Source of the DNA: Linanthus parryae
Taxonomy: Eukaryota > Streptophyta > Magnoliopsida > Ericales > Polemoniaceae
Direction of reading: 5' to 3'
DNA: 64,000 nucleotides
NCBI GenBank assembly: GCA_023055425.1
Contig: JALGPY010000010.1
Coordinates: 17,023,363-17,087,362 of the forward strand
How positions within the stretch are numbered: position 1 is the first letter of the stretch; each line of letters opens with the position of its first letter. Positions 22,596 through 34,540 of the stretch are shown here, piece by piece. Both the position numbers and the translations under genes were made by a program. Under the pieces are notes generated by a model. That model was not told the DNA's origin. It saw only the letters and a list, made by a program, of their open reading frames with translations, and made no database searches.

Positions 22596-25500
22596 CTATA
22601 CCCCTGTAAAAGAATCCTCGTCCTGGAAGATCCGCATCATTATCTGCACATGATCTCTGATTAACCTTTACTGAACCCTTGTCTGTACTCATTTTCAAGA
22701 ATTACAATCCGTTACCTTTATAACCTACCCTAGCCCTAAAGTTTCCTACTCACGTAAATATCCAGTTGAGTTTCAATTATATAACCTTCGGTAGTGATTC
22801 TTAGATTGTCGTTATGATGTCAACAGTCAGATTCTCCATTATTTTGATTGGATTGCCCAAGAAATTGTACTTCCTATCATATTATTTGTCCCATTCTCTC
22901 CTAATTACCCAATCCACTTCAGATACTACCAACATTATCTTACCGGTATACCATGACTTAAGAAATCTTTCAATTTTCACTTGTCATTGAGATTCCCCTA
23001 TTGATCTCCAAACTAGATCGCAAGCCAACCAATAGTTACATTCCTTCATCCTAGTCCTTAAGACTTTTGATAATGATATTTTACTTCCTCTAGTTTACCC
23101 ATATAATGCTTTCAGCCTATATGATCGTCTCATCCCCACAGTCTCCTACTGTTTTTATTCATTGTCGTCACATCATACAACTTATTACTTTAAATACTTA
23201 AGCAATCTCTTTTTTGTACCTTGATATAGATGGATTTGTGTGCCAAACAACCCTTCCAATCATCAGAGAGACTCTTTGTGAGACTCCTCTCATTCTTGTT
23301 ACTCCTACCGAACCATGTGTTCTATGATAGGATACCTCGACTACCGTTTTCATTGATTTAACCATAATGATAGTGATTGTTCAAGCTCTTGAGCATGAAT
23401 GTGTTTACAAACTCAGGGGGAGTTTGATCTTTGATGATGAAAGCCAAAAGGATCAGAACTGTTAAAGTCTCAAAGTTTCAAAGCTTTGAGATACTGTTTG
23501 CTTGTGCTATCTGTCTACTATTCTTAATTGTTTCTGTGATTGCATGCTTGGAGATTGGATTGAGTGGTGATTCACTATTGTCTTTAAAAAATATTATTGA
23601 GCCTGTGTTTTGATTGAATTGGTTTTGCAGATTGCAGGAATTAGTTATAAAGTTAATTTATAAGAACTAGGAATCAAAGCTCCAAAGCTTTGAGATTGCT
23701 TTTATGCTCAGAACTGCTTAACTGAATTCTGTATTCACGATGAGTTTGTTTGATTCAAGATTTGAATATGATTTAATCTAACTTCTTATTATGCTACCTA
23801 TCTCGTCTTACAGTCTTATACACACGTGGCTATTTATATTGAATTTTATCTAAGGCAAAATTAGCTAGGGTTTATGCAGCAACTGTGTGTCTAAGAGATC
23901 AGATTGTGTGGCTAATTTGTCTAGATCTTGTTTGATTGTTGTGGCTCATATTGTGCATAATTTTTGGTCATCAAAATGTCCATAAAAAAAGTCAATAAGC
24001 TATTCAAACATAGCTATTGAAAGAAGCATATCAGGGGAGAGGATTCAGTTCCCAAAATCACTCAAGGAGTTGCAAGCTGTTGATAAAAGCTGGAGTTTGA
24101 ATTTCAAATATACAGAGAGAGGATGCTAAATAGAGGTATTGAAGAGAGTTTCATACGTGGGAGATCAAGTTACAGAACTCTTCAAGCAATCAAGCCATTA
24201 ACAACTTCAGGAATTGAAGATCCTGAGTATAATCTGTGATGGCCCTTATTTTTCTGACCGACATCCATGTATGTCTCACCTCCGTAGCTTTATGATTGAT
24301 TCCAATATCACCATCTTCTATCACCTGAGAGTTACTACCCTTATAAGCACTAATTATAATATCATAAGCTTCGAATAATTCTTTCAACACCGATATACAA
24401 TTCCTCACTCTCTTCCTATACTTGCTAGTCAAATCACTCATGTTTTTTGAATTTCATGGCTCTCAACTCCGACTAATAATTTCCTGGGATTGACACATTA
24501 TTCTAATAGTATTTCATATATTCCCACCTCCAAGTACAACATTCAAGCATAACCTATATCCTATAGTTAATACTTTTATACACCCTATTCAATCCTAATT
24601 TTGACGTACTACTCGGTTACCGGTTCCGTCCAAACCTATTTTTAACAACCCCTGAATACTGTAACAAATCCTGCTTCATTTCATCTTTGGAATCCTTCTA
24701 GGCACTTTACACTATTGATATATACACCCATTGCAATATTTTACGTGCTATTTGAAGTTAACATACATTTGTTCATTCTATCATGATTCTTTATTTGCAA
24801 TTTTTATTGCCAGATACCTATATCTCTCCAAACCTTCTCTAAACCCACATATACAAGCCCATAACTCTTCTAATTGTATTATTACTACCTCCTACTCTCA
24901 TATCCTACATCTATTGTTCAAGAGATATGTTACAAATCATGACCTCTATTTAAGTGATCTACATATTCATTTACCTATAAAAAAAATTACTTATATAAAT
25001 TCTTCACTTTCAGCTATAACCTGATAAATGAAATCATTTATGATATCCCTTCCATCAATGCCTACAACATAATATTGTCATCAAATACGTTATATCCCTT
25101 CACCAAATCATTCTAGTAACTCCCAAAAAATTATCATTCCAATGTCTAAGCGATATCAACTCCCTTAATATTATCTACACCACTCAGCATAAGCCCTTTC
25201 TTGACATGGTCCTTACCTATTTCTCCTTCTTATCCAAAAAGTATACATGAGAGAAAATTCGCAACCTCCTGATTAAATAAGTCTTTCAATAATCCATTCA
25301 TTATTTCCAGGTACGCTTATCCCCATCTCATAAATTAAATAGAATCTTTTGCCCTATCTTATTGTCACACTTGTAATTCTATTTTCCCTACTAGCGAATC
25401 TTTACTATATCTTACTCGGTCCGTAAATAGGTATCATACTACGATCTAGGATGCCTGGCAAGGTCATCAAACTATGATAATGTATCCCATCTTAACCACT

Positions 25501-25932
25501 TCAGTTTCTTCCCAGCTATCATGCAATAAGCATATGTCAGCTTCTCGACTGACTATATGAAAACCTCAAGTAATATTATTTCTATACGAACATGATTGAT
25601 GGAATAGATGGTTTATGCCAAACCGTTTGTAACCATCTAGCTTATTTTATTATCAATACCATCAACATACTATTTCCGCATCCATTCTCTCTTCTCAGAA
25701 TCATGCAACTTCTCTCAATATGCAAAGCAAAACAACAATGGTGAACCTCATCCTGTGGCTCCAACTATATAGGCTCATCTGGCCCAAATATGCACATACA
25801 GAACTCTCTTATGTTCTCTCACAACCATCCTATTACAAATTTAGACACGTTTCCTACAAAATTTTTATTTTTGAAAAAACTAGCTTTCTATTAATCCCGT
25901 TTCTAACTATATTTTTTCACAGAATAAAATAT
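22596..25932 (-). other. Internal region of the minus-strand gypsy-type element
   Basis: No gag or pol motif could be supported on the minus strand; the longest minus frame (24190-24441) lacks known motifs. Plus-strand open stretches at 24731-25024 and 25720-26076 are probably by-products of the C/T-rich composition. A Sirevirus-like LTR fragment interrupts it at about 23411-24235. Confidence 0.4.
23411..24235 (+). repeat. Fragment of a second Sirevirus-like LTR
   Basis: CTCAGGGGGAG, a Sirevirus-type polypurine tract, is followed by TTTGATCTTTGATGATGAAAG and then by palindrome-like TTTCAAAGCTTTGAGA (near 23476) and CCAAAGCTTTGAGA (near 23683), variants of the palindrome in the element at 7832-18404. 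TTTTTGGTCATCAAAATG and a GGAGAGG tract follow. There is no matching second LTR. Edges are approximate. Confidence 0.45.
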
Positions 25933-25941
25933 CTGATACCA
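25933..25941 (-). other. Primer-binding site (minus strand), initiator tRNA-Met
   Basis: CTGATACCA on the plus strand is TGGTATCAG on the minus strand. It lies two bases beyond the LTR end GTTACA. Confidence 0.6.
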
Positions 25942-25943
25942 TA

Positions 25944-26697
25944 TGTAACACCCCACCCTTGGGTACAGCAGAAACTGCACATAGATCCTAAAGACTCTCG
26001 GGGATGTCCTTCGCTAAGAACGAAAATGCTCTACAAGGAGCCTAACCCTAACATTTCTGTTATGAGACATAAATAAAGAAACAAAAGCTTAGTTGAAACT
26101 CACAATCGTAGGTTGCATACTCTAAAATAGTATCAACTAGCTTCTCACATGATAAAAAAGATAATGATCTGAAGAAGTGTCGATGAAGTTATGATTGTTC
26201 AAAGACAACTGTCCAACTCACATTTCATACTAAAAAGAGTATTCATTCAACTTTAGGCTCGGGTTTCGGAAAATCCATTTAGAATTTGAAGTGAACTCAT
26301 ACGACATGATATGAAGTATCTCAACCAGCTGTGTATAGGAAGAAGAAGAACACGATTTGATCAAGTATAAAAGGATATATGATCATTCAAAAACAATCAT
26401 AAGATAATTATTTTCTACACTTAAAAATATTTGAAGTTCACAATTTCTTAGTTTCTTAGAGCAGCACTTTGTAGTTCAAATTCAGGGAGATTGAGAAGAA
26501 GATTTGGGCTATTCAAAACATGAGATTAAGTATCTCATAACCAGCTATTCGCAGGAGGAAACATAAGTCCATTTCATCAATAAAGATTAACGTATGTATC
26601 AACCAAATTTAGTAGAGAATCAGGGCATTCTATGATAGTCATGAACAACCTGTTGTGATAATTTCAAACATGATTTTTAACATTTTAAATACTAAAC
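25944..26697 (-). repeat. 5' LTR piece of the minus-strand gypsy-type element
   Basis: It ends (minus strand) GGGGTGTTACA at 25944. It matches the 3' LTR over 26150-26690 and is cut off at 26697 just before a 17-G run, so the 5' part of this LTR is lost. Confidence 0.55.
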
Positions 26698-26703
26698 CGC
26701 GTG

Positions 26704-26720
26704 GGGGGGGGGGGGGGGGT
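26704..26720 (+). repeat. Poly-G run (17 G)
   Basis: It lies at the boundary between the truncated gypsy-type LTR and the next LTR-element-like segment. Its length may be inexact because homopolymers are prone to sequencing error. Confidence 0.7.
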
Positions 26721-28883
26721 GACGCGTGTAAACTATGCGTTGCTGCGCAAGTATACGGTCAAGTAATAAAGTGGAGTATTTTGGACTCCGAGTTATCGAA
26801 CCCAAGGGAAGGTGTTTACTATATTCTCTAGATTAATAATTAAACCCGATTTACCTAAGTAACTGGTAAAAATGGTTGAGAATGGAGTCTTGTCACCCTC
26901 AAACAAGTGACTAGATCAATACGTAAAACTAACGCAAAAGAAATGATTTAATGTAAATCAAAGGAGATAAGACTAGGCAACCTATAGATCACCTAGGGTA
27001 GTATTGATAATTACGGATTTCATGTTCTAACACAACGACTCTCGGTAACCTATGCTGGGTAATGGCGTTGACAATTACCTATCGGTCTCATGTCGTTTTG
27101 CACAAAGGTAATGATTTGTCCCTCTCAGGCCAAGTATACTACCTATATGATCTAGCAGGCCAACAATGCTGCAAGGAATAATGTCTTCTCAGACTACCAT
27201 TCACGAGCAACTCACTACATCCTAGTGAATTTGGGGTAGAGCTGTTTTCACACACTCACTAGTTATGTAGTAATTCCGGGTCATGACTCCTAAGTTACTA
27301 AGAATTAAGCATAATAAACAAGATAATTAGGCTACCAATATCATCATACAACCTAATTCATGATTTGATAAAGAAATAGATGATCAACAACACACATCGT
27401 CGTCCTAATGTGTCAATGAAAGAACTCAACATGATAAAAACCAAAACAATCTTCATTGAACCATAATCCTAGCATGAAAGTTCATCCAAAATCCGGAAAT
27501 TATCATCAAAACATAAACCCTAAGCTCTCCATAGATGCGTAGGTATGAGTTTAGCTACTCATAACACAAGATAACATGGTTTTTGAATATTTCATACAAG
27601 AAAATAGAGAGAAAAATAGATCGAACGCTAGAAATCGTGAAGATTGTCGCGATCCGGGCTCTTCTCCTTGCTCGAGGTCGTTCCCAATGAAGTATCCTTG
27701 CTCTCCTACTTTTTTGTAGCTCTCTGGATGCGTGAATGATTGTGTTTTTTGCCCCCTAGGTAGTCCTTCAATCATAACCCGCAGAAGTCTTCAATAATTG
27801 CACAATAGCCCCTGAAATCTGCTCCTGACTTCAATAGGCCAAAACTTGGTCGTCCGAACTCGGATTAAGCTCCGTGACCTATCAATGGAAAGCTCTCTGA
27901 GTCTACATTAATATGGCACTGGTCTCACCCACAAATTAATTGTAATACTCCGGATACGATAAAAATAATGCAAACTGGTCATCCAAGCTCCTTGAATTCA
28001 GGTTCTCTTGACTCCACTTGAGCTCCCGTTGTTTCCGAAGTTCGTTCCATGCTTCCTATCAACCGATTAGCATCCGTTCCTGCCAAGGCAACATGAAAAA
28101 ACATACCAAGCGATTATATTTGACAAATAATAATGAAATATGCATAGAAAATGCCCGGACTAACAATACAGCATATGGTGAGCAACAAGTGATAAAACGA
28201 CTCATAATCTCTAACATTAGGCTCAAATCACTCTCCAATAACTATTAACATGTGGTAAATGCTAAGGAATTATAGCCCCTAACATGTTCTATCAAACTCC
28301 CCCACACTTACTCTTTTGCTCGTCTCGAGCAACAATGAAGCATAAAACCCCCACACTTCAGACATTGCATACATACCAAAACCAAACCAATGCATACCCC
28401 ACCACGTTGAATACTTCACTTTCCGCTAGCCAACACGACACACGACTCAATACAAAAAAAGACACGACTATGCAAACTACACGATATATAAAATGCAACT
28501 CAAGTATGTACAATGCAAGGAATTAACGAACATATTTTTTTCTTAATAGTTAGAGATTGGGCAACCTCAAAGAATCAAACGGCCTGTTAAGGCTCTCACA
28601 TCCCCTAGAAGATTATATACTTTTGGTGATCGGTAGAGCTTGCGACCAGTTTCGTCAAACAGAACGGGCACGTACAAAAAATAAATTATTTCCGCACACT
28701 CATCAAAAGTATCCTTAGCACTTACCAGCCGAGATATTTATCCACGGGTTAGAATGTTGACAGCTTTAGGACGAGTAGGATAGGATATTAATAAGCGTAG
28801 TCCTAGACGTCATGATACAACTCACAAAACCCGATTCTCACACTCCCTCACCAAGTGGGTAGAAGCGGTGCCACTCAGGCAGG
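26721..28883 (-). other. Non-coding LTR-element-like sequence, probably minus orientation
   Basis: Two tracts look familiar from plant LTR retrotransposon non-coding regions. GGTCAAGTAATAAAG followed by ATCGAACCCAAGGGAAGG (about 26758-26813) is one. CTCCCCCACACTTACTCTTTTGCTCGTC (about 28298-28325) on the minus strand gives a GGGGGAG tract. No gag or pol frame is seen; the minus frame at 27551-27775 is not recognised. Orientation is inferred from the purine tract. I could not define ends. Confidence 0.35.
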
Positions 28884-29490
28884 TATAGTGCTTTCCAGAC
28901 AGACAAATCACAGCCACGTGGCAGTCATCCAGCACACCAGCTATGCTCCATATACACAGGATCACCACCCGCGCTGATCCACGTGGGGGCTGCGAGACAG
29001 GGCCCTCGCATATCATTCCACACGGGACTTGTAGGCACTTAGTGGTTTGGAGGCTAGAGTAAGATCCGTCGCGCGCGAGTGACAATCAAGCCCGCGCGCG
29101 ACCCTTTGTTACGACTTTGAGAGATATACGGCCACGAGCTCCACAAACCCGGTCAACCTCATAAAGGTTCCGGTATACGCGGACGAAGTGCGTAACGGTC
29201 CCTATATATGTGGACGAACGTGCCGTTATGGTTAAGGTAATTAAGCTGCCATTAATGGGCGCATTAACCCACTACTACAGTCACATTCTCCACTATATAT
29301 TGGGGTGTTAACCCTTCATTGCATAGCTCTGATCTTCTAAACTACGCGGAAGCTCGGGCCAAATACTATCTCTCTCTCACTGAGTTGCCATTGTCTACTT
29401 TCCCTACTCACTACCCTATACTTCCCGTGTTTCTCATTCTCTACTCTTTGTGTACGTTTGAATCTTCCTCAAAGGATTCTCCTGTACACA
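28884..29490 (+). repeat. Solo LTR of gypsy family E
   Basis: It matches the LTR at 61406-62017 in the same order and nearly the same length (607 versus 612 bp): TGCTTTCCAGACA, GTGGCAGTCATCCAGCACACC, GTAACGGTCCCTATATATG, CGAACGTGCCGTTA, and an end in ACACA. No primer site or gag follows. Flanking 5-mers (GCAGG and ACATT) do not match, so it is not a simple solo LTR with target duplication. Confidence 0.75.
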
Positions 29491-32400
29491 ACATTAATGT
29501 TGTTCAATGAGGCAATTTAGGGAATTCGAACAGTTACTGCACAATTTTTTTGTGAATGGTCATGATTAGTGGCTTATAAGTTTATTATGATGTCCTTCAT
29601 GCTCGCAGTTTGTTTCCATGTAGTACTGAACTGGGCCTCTTCATGATTATTATAATCTACTGAATGCTAACTGTTTGCGCTCTAGTGATCCCCAATTTGT
29701 CATCACTAGCAACGATCCATGAATTTACCATTGAATTCTCGTGCCTTACCAATGCCCTTGTCCAAATTACTTTATTTTCACTCTCACGTTCATTTTCGAT
29801 AATGGTTGTGCACTGCGTGGAATTTCAGCACACGTAAACTTTGTTCCTTTTATATTGTTGATCCATAATTTTCACATCAATGTAAGATGAATAAAGAAAA
29901 CTAAACTATATTTCCTATCACCTGTTGCAGGTAACATTTCCAGGTTACAGAACATTAATCAATAGTATGGACGAGTGGGCAATGTTTGGACTTTCGCCAG
30001 AGGTAAACATACTTTGGCGCCCCCTTTCTTTTCCTTTAAGTCCAATCTCTTATTGATGGTTATATTCCCGTTTTGAAGGAAACCTTGTCTTATGGTCGGC
30101 AACATAGCATTTAGAGTAACATATATTTTAAAGTAACTACCTTGTCTTATGATTGCGCAAACTTCTCTTAAGTCCACTCTCTTCTTGATGTTGATGATTC
30201 TCCTGTATACTCTTGATGTTGAAATTCCCTTTTGGAGGGAAACTTTGTTTAATTATCGTCTAACATAGCTTTTAGAGTAACTAATATCAGGATGCATTAG
30301 TTGTGACATGTGAGAAAATTAAGAGCGAGTAGAAAGAAAAACATGTGAAGTAATAGCACTAAAATCCAGCAGGTTCTTTGTGGTTATTCAATGCAACACA
30401 AGAAAGCTGGGTTGGAAGTTAAAAACCTATGGGGTTACTACATAGTATGGTTCATCGAACATCGAATACAGCAACATATTGGGTTGGGGCATACTATGGT
30501 AGATGAACCATACACGCAGTAACCAAATAAATTTTAGACCGCCATGCAAGCTTTATCTTTGATGATTTTCCGTGCCCGGGTGGTGGCAGACGAGATTCTG
30601 AAAATCTCATTATGATGCTAGAAAGAATCATAAAAAACCTAGCTTCCACCTCCGACTGCTTCTTTATGATTGTTCCAACATCAAAATGCTGCTAAACAGA
30701 ATTTTCGTCGATGAGGAGTTGGACTATGATAAATAGAGGTCGGCGTCGTTATGTTCTGACTACCTGAAGCAACATCTATGTGATCATTCCATGCATCACA
30801 ATGCTCCATCAGGGCAACCAGAACATAACGAAATGAACCTTGTGGAGATCGTTGACATCGACATGCTTTCAGACAAGCAAAAGTCTATATAGCAAGATGA
30901 AAGGTGTAGTGAAATGTACAAGGCTGTAAGCTGTGGTTTTATGCACAGTTGGGAGCTGGAGGGTTAGGAGAAGATTGAGAGTTTGAAGATTGACAGGTGG
31001 GGGTTGGGGGGGGATTAATTGAGTTTAATAAATGATATTGAAGATGTGGTTTCATATCAAAATTACTGCTGGTTTAAAGAATAGTGCAGGTCAGTAGGTA
31101 TAGGTTAATGACGAACCTCAATAATTGGGGGTTGCAATGTTCTGAAAATAGTTTTAACATTGTTTATTTTCGGTATGACCCTTTGGATTTGTGATGTCCG
31201 TGGAGTTTAAAATTGTGTCTTTAACCGGCTGGCAAATTGGTCTTTGCAATCTACTATCGGTTGACTTAGTCAGAATTTTGTTTCTTTAATCTGATACCAA
31301 GCAGTCTCTTAGTCCCACTCTGTTTCTTCTCTTATAACAAAATGATGCAATTTTTTTATTATAATGACTCAAGAATGAGGCCCAACCTGTAGAGAGATGG
31401 ATATGGTTTTTGGAGGGTGTGGTTGACCCTCTCTGCAGTTGTTTGCTTTGGAGCCGGTGATTTATGAAAGCTTTCAATTTACTTCCCTCCCATATGTGTA
31501 TTTTTATGTTGCAAACAACATACATACATAGCAAGTGATATCGCGAACTTAGAACTTTCTGGCAAACCAGACCAGAGTATAATAATACATGGATTTTTAG
31601 AGTAACATAGCTTTAGAGTAACAAATTGATTAATAAATGCTGGTTTAAAAATTTGTTTCATAGTAATCATTGCGGGGTTTCAAGATGTGGTTGCAGAGAG
31701 ATCATTGCTGGTTTAGAGATTAGTGCAGTAGGTATACGCTCATGAACTGCCTCATTGGTTAGGGGTGGCAACATTACAAAATTATACTATTTTTTTTTCC
31801 AGTCACCTGTTGCAGGTACAATTTGAATGTTATAGAACATTGATATTAGTAGTATATATTAGCGCCTTATGTGATGTCCAAAAAATACTAGGCCAAAAAT
31901 ATCCAAAATATTTGCAGAGTATTTCGTTGAAGGATGAGTTGCATCACCAATAGGGGTAAATTACCCTGTAATAGTTTACATCATCTGACTGTTCCTCGCA
32001 TTTGAAAATCGTAAACGAGACCCCTGCGTGGTGTGGGTGGAGGCTCCTGCCAGGTGGAAGCTATGCATGGAACACGCACTGAAACACTCACTATATTTGT
32101 TTGACACTTCCACTGCTGCATGTTGCATATTGCTCGCTCGAGACCCATGCGTGGTGTGGGTGGAGACTCCTGCCCGGTGGAGACCATGCATACAATTCAC
32201 ACACTACACGCACAATATTATATGTACATTGTATGCGCTCAGAAGTTATGGAAGTTTATCGGTATAGTTGAATTGAGATGAGGGCTCCCTGAGAACTGAA
32301 AAATGCATTTGACAATGTCACTGTTGTGACTTCTTCCGGCAGCTGTCCATTGTTATATGTGTGAATCGGATTTAAGAATGTTAACTTTGTATATCGGGTG

Positions 32401-32839
32401 AACAACTAGCTAGCTGAGTTTAATTTAGCATATACCTTGAATTGCATAACATAATTCTTGTTCATACTTGTTAGAAAATTTATATGCTGTTTGTGAATGT
32501 CTTCAGGTTTTGTGAATTAGACTCCCAACACGACGATTGCATGACCGTGTATCTTGCAAGAACTCAAGGTCGCCTCCACCTCCTATGCACGATACACGTT
32601 CACATCGGAGCTTCCCTACACACAACTACGTACCTAGCTAGTGTAGATTATATGCTAAGGTTGTAGTTTTGGTTTGGATGATATATAGTTTGTTAGGATT
32701 TTATGTTGTAGTTGATGTAAATGTACACATTTTTGGTACACTGGGTTTGGTTGATATTAATAGAAATTTCGTTTCTTTTCATGGTGTTTATGAATTTAGT
32801 ATTTATTTATAAAAAATATTATTTTTAGAGACGGCCACT
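29491..32839. other. Unrecognised region with internal duplications, possibly the interior of a CACTA element
   Basis: Related segments recur in the same direction: TCACCTGTTGCAGGTA at 29930 and 31803; a block containing CTGGTTTA, TAGTGCAG and CAACAT at about 31060 and 31700; ACATAGC(A/T)TTTAGAGTAAC at about 30103 and 30260. A 52-bp repeat lies at 32019-32070 and 32140-32190. A readable piece near 30735-30890 (CSDYLKQHLCDHSMH, then NEMNLVEIVDIDML) may be a decayed exon but matches nothing I know. The segment lies just upstream of a CACTA terminus. Confidence 0.35.
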
Positions 32840-33334
32840 TCTCAACGAACAATTAGTGAGAAAAATGGCTATATACGACGAGCAAAATTTTCGTTTTAAG
32901 AAATAAAGACAAGTACAATGGTCGTCTCTTCACGAAAAATGGGCAAACAGCACAAAAGTTACGAAAATAGATAATAAATAACGACGAAAAAAATAGTCAT
33001 ACAAAGACAAAAGACGACGAGAATAGTTGTCGACATAAATTCAACGACTACAAATGCTTGTCGAAATAATCGTCGGCAAAAGATTTGACCATGATTTTTT
33101 TTGGTCGGGAAGTTGTCAGCAAACTATTAACGACGAGACTATGTCGTCGGAAACTGTGGCCGGTAAATTTTTTTTACCGACCACTGCGATATGTTGTCGC
33201 CCCGTCGAACTAACGATGGAGCTATTCCGAAACACTTTGGAAGAACTTTTCTCGTCGTCTTCGTATTCTAATGACGAATTTTCGGGATATAACGACGAGT
33301 TTACTCGTCGTAATAAACCCAATTTTTTGTAGTG
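32840..33334 (+). mobile_element. CACTA (En/Spm) transposon, 3' terminal region
   Basis: The last bases, CCCAATTTTTTGTAGTG, read CACTACAAAAAATTGGG on the other strand, a classic CACTA terminal inverted repeat. The 500 bp before it are dense in ACGACG/CGTCGT motifs (for example CGACGAGTTTACTCGTCG near 33293-33310), typical of CACTA subterminal repeats bound by transposase. The gypsy LTR resumes at 33335. No matching 5' end was found in the window. Confidence 0.75.
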
Positions 33335-34540
33335 CTTCCACCACCGCATCCACCGTTGTTGCCGGCGGCAACAACCCAAGAGCAAACCCACTTATCTCTC
33401 TATCCTTCTATTTCTTTACCCACCTATCCGCAGTCCATCACCATCTCCTCTGCCCAGAAGTAGAGGCCAAAAGCCCCAGAACCAGAGGAGTTGCAGAGCT
33501 ACCCGCCACCACTGGAACTCCATTAAAGCCGGCCAAAGCTCCGGCCAAGATCCACCAATGCCACCCACAGATTTAGATTTCTTCCAGTAGACTCCTAGAG
33601 GGCCAACCAACTCAGTAGCAGGCTCATACCAGGCTTGGGAAGTCATTAAAGGCAGCCTTGAAGAGCAACACCGGCGGCTCGAACGTGAGACAAGGTCGTC
33701 AAAATAGAATCTTGATAGCCTTGAAGAGCAATACCAGGCTTCCGGCCATTTTTGGCCTAGGTTCATTGTAAATCTCCTCATTAGTTGCTTTTGGTCGTCA
33801 AAATAGAATCTTGATAGCTGAATCAATGTTTAGTTTAGCCAATTTGAATTTCTTGTTGAAAGGGAGTCAAAGTGTTGAAAGGGGGTTAAGGTATCTTGAT
33901 AGCTCAATCCATGTTTAGTCAGAAATTGTTTATAGCATAAGATAGGGGTAGCTAATTGTCATTTTGAAAACTGTAAAGGTATCAAACTAGTTTGTGAGTA
34001 GTAGGGGTTGTAGCAGTCTTCTAGTATAAATTAGGAGGTTTCACTTGTCTTTTACTTAAACTTCATACGTTCCACGAAAAATAAAATTTTAATTTTCGGA
34101 TTGAAAATAATTTCTAAACATACTAGTTTTCATCCCCGTCTCGGAGAAGTGATCCGGGCGTTGAAATAGTGTACTAGTTGTTCGTTAAAAATTAAACTAG
34201 AAACATTTTTATTAAAAATTTAAATAAACTTTGTTAGTCACTTAGCATACAATTTGATTGTACAAAACTTGTAAAAATTAAAATTCGCTAGTTTTTAAAC
34301 ATTATAGTATCGTGTTGCAGTTTTGTTAAAACGTAATATTCTTCAATATCGTTTAATCATTATAGTAATAATAATTATTTGGGTAAAAGACAAAAACCAC
34401 CCCTTGAGTATGGGGTATATACAAAAACACCCCTAGTGTTCGGGGATATACAAAAACCACCCCTGTCATTAACGGCCGATGGACAAATACCACCCTTCTG
34501 TTAATGTCAGTTAAGAGAGGGGTGCAATCTGACTTCTTTT

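Larger units (their letters stand above)
20563..26697 (-). mobile_element. Minus-strand gypsy-type LTR element without recognisable pol
   Basis: Read on the minus strand: a 5' LTR piece (26697 to 25944) ends GTTACA; a primer site TGGTATCAG (25933-25941 complement) follows; about 3.3 kb of internal sequence leads to a second LTR starting TGTAATACC at 22595 and running to about 20563. The two LTRs share a 540-bp block (20590-21160 and 26150-26690). TGTAATACC starts and iMet priming are typical of Tekay/Del-type gypsy elements. No pol motif is visible inside, so it is a LARD-like derivative or a gutted copy. Both LTRs are truncated at their outer ends. Confidence 0.6.

Noticed and set aside
24731..25024. 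Plus-strand frame of 97 residues in the minus-strand gypsy-type element
   Set aside because: It is antisense to the element and biased by C/T-rich sequence; no domain or start context.
33416..33826. 136-residue minus-strand frame in the left gypsy LTR
   Set aside because: It contains a duplicated SSRLSRFYFDD-type segment arising from a local repeat (GTCAAAATAGAATCTTGATAGC occurs twice). The sister LTR does not keep the frame, so it is a chance frame.
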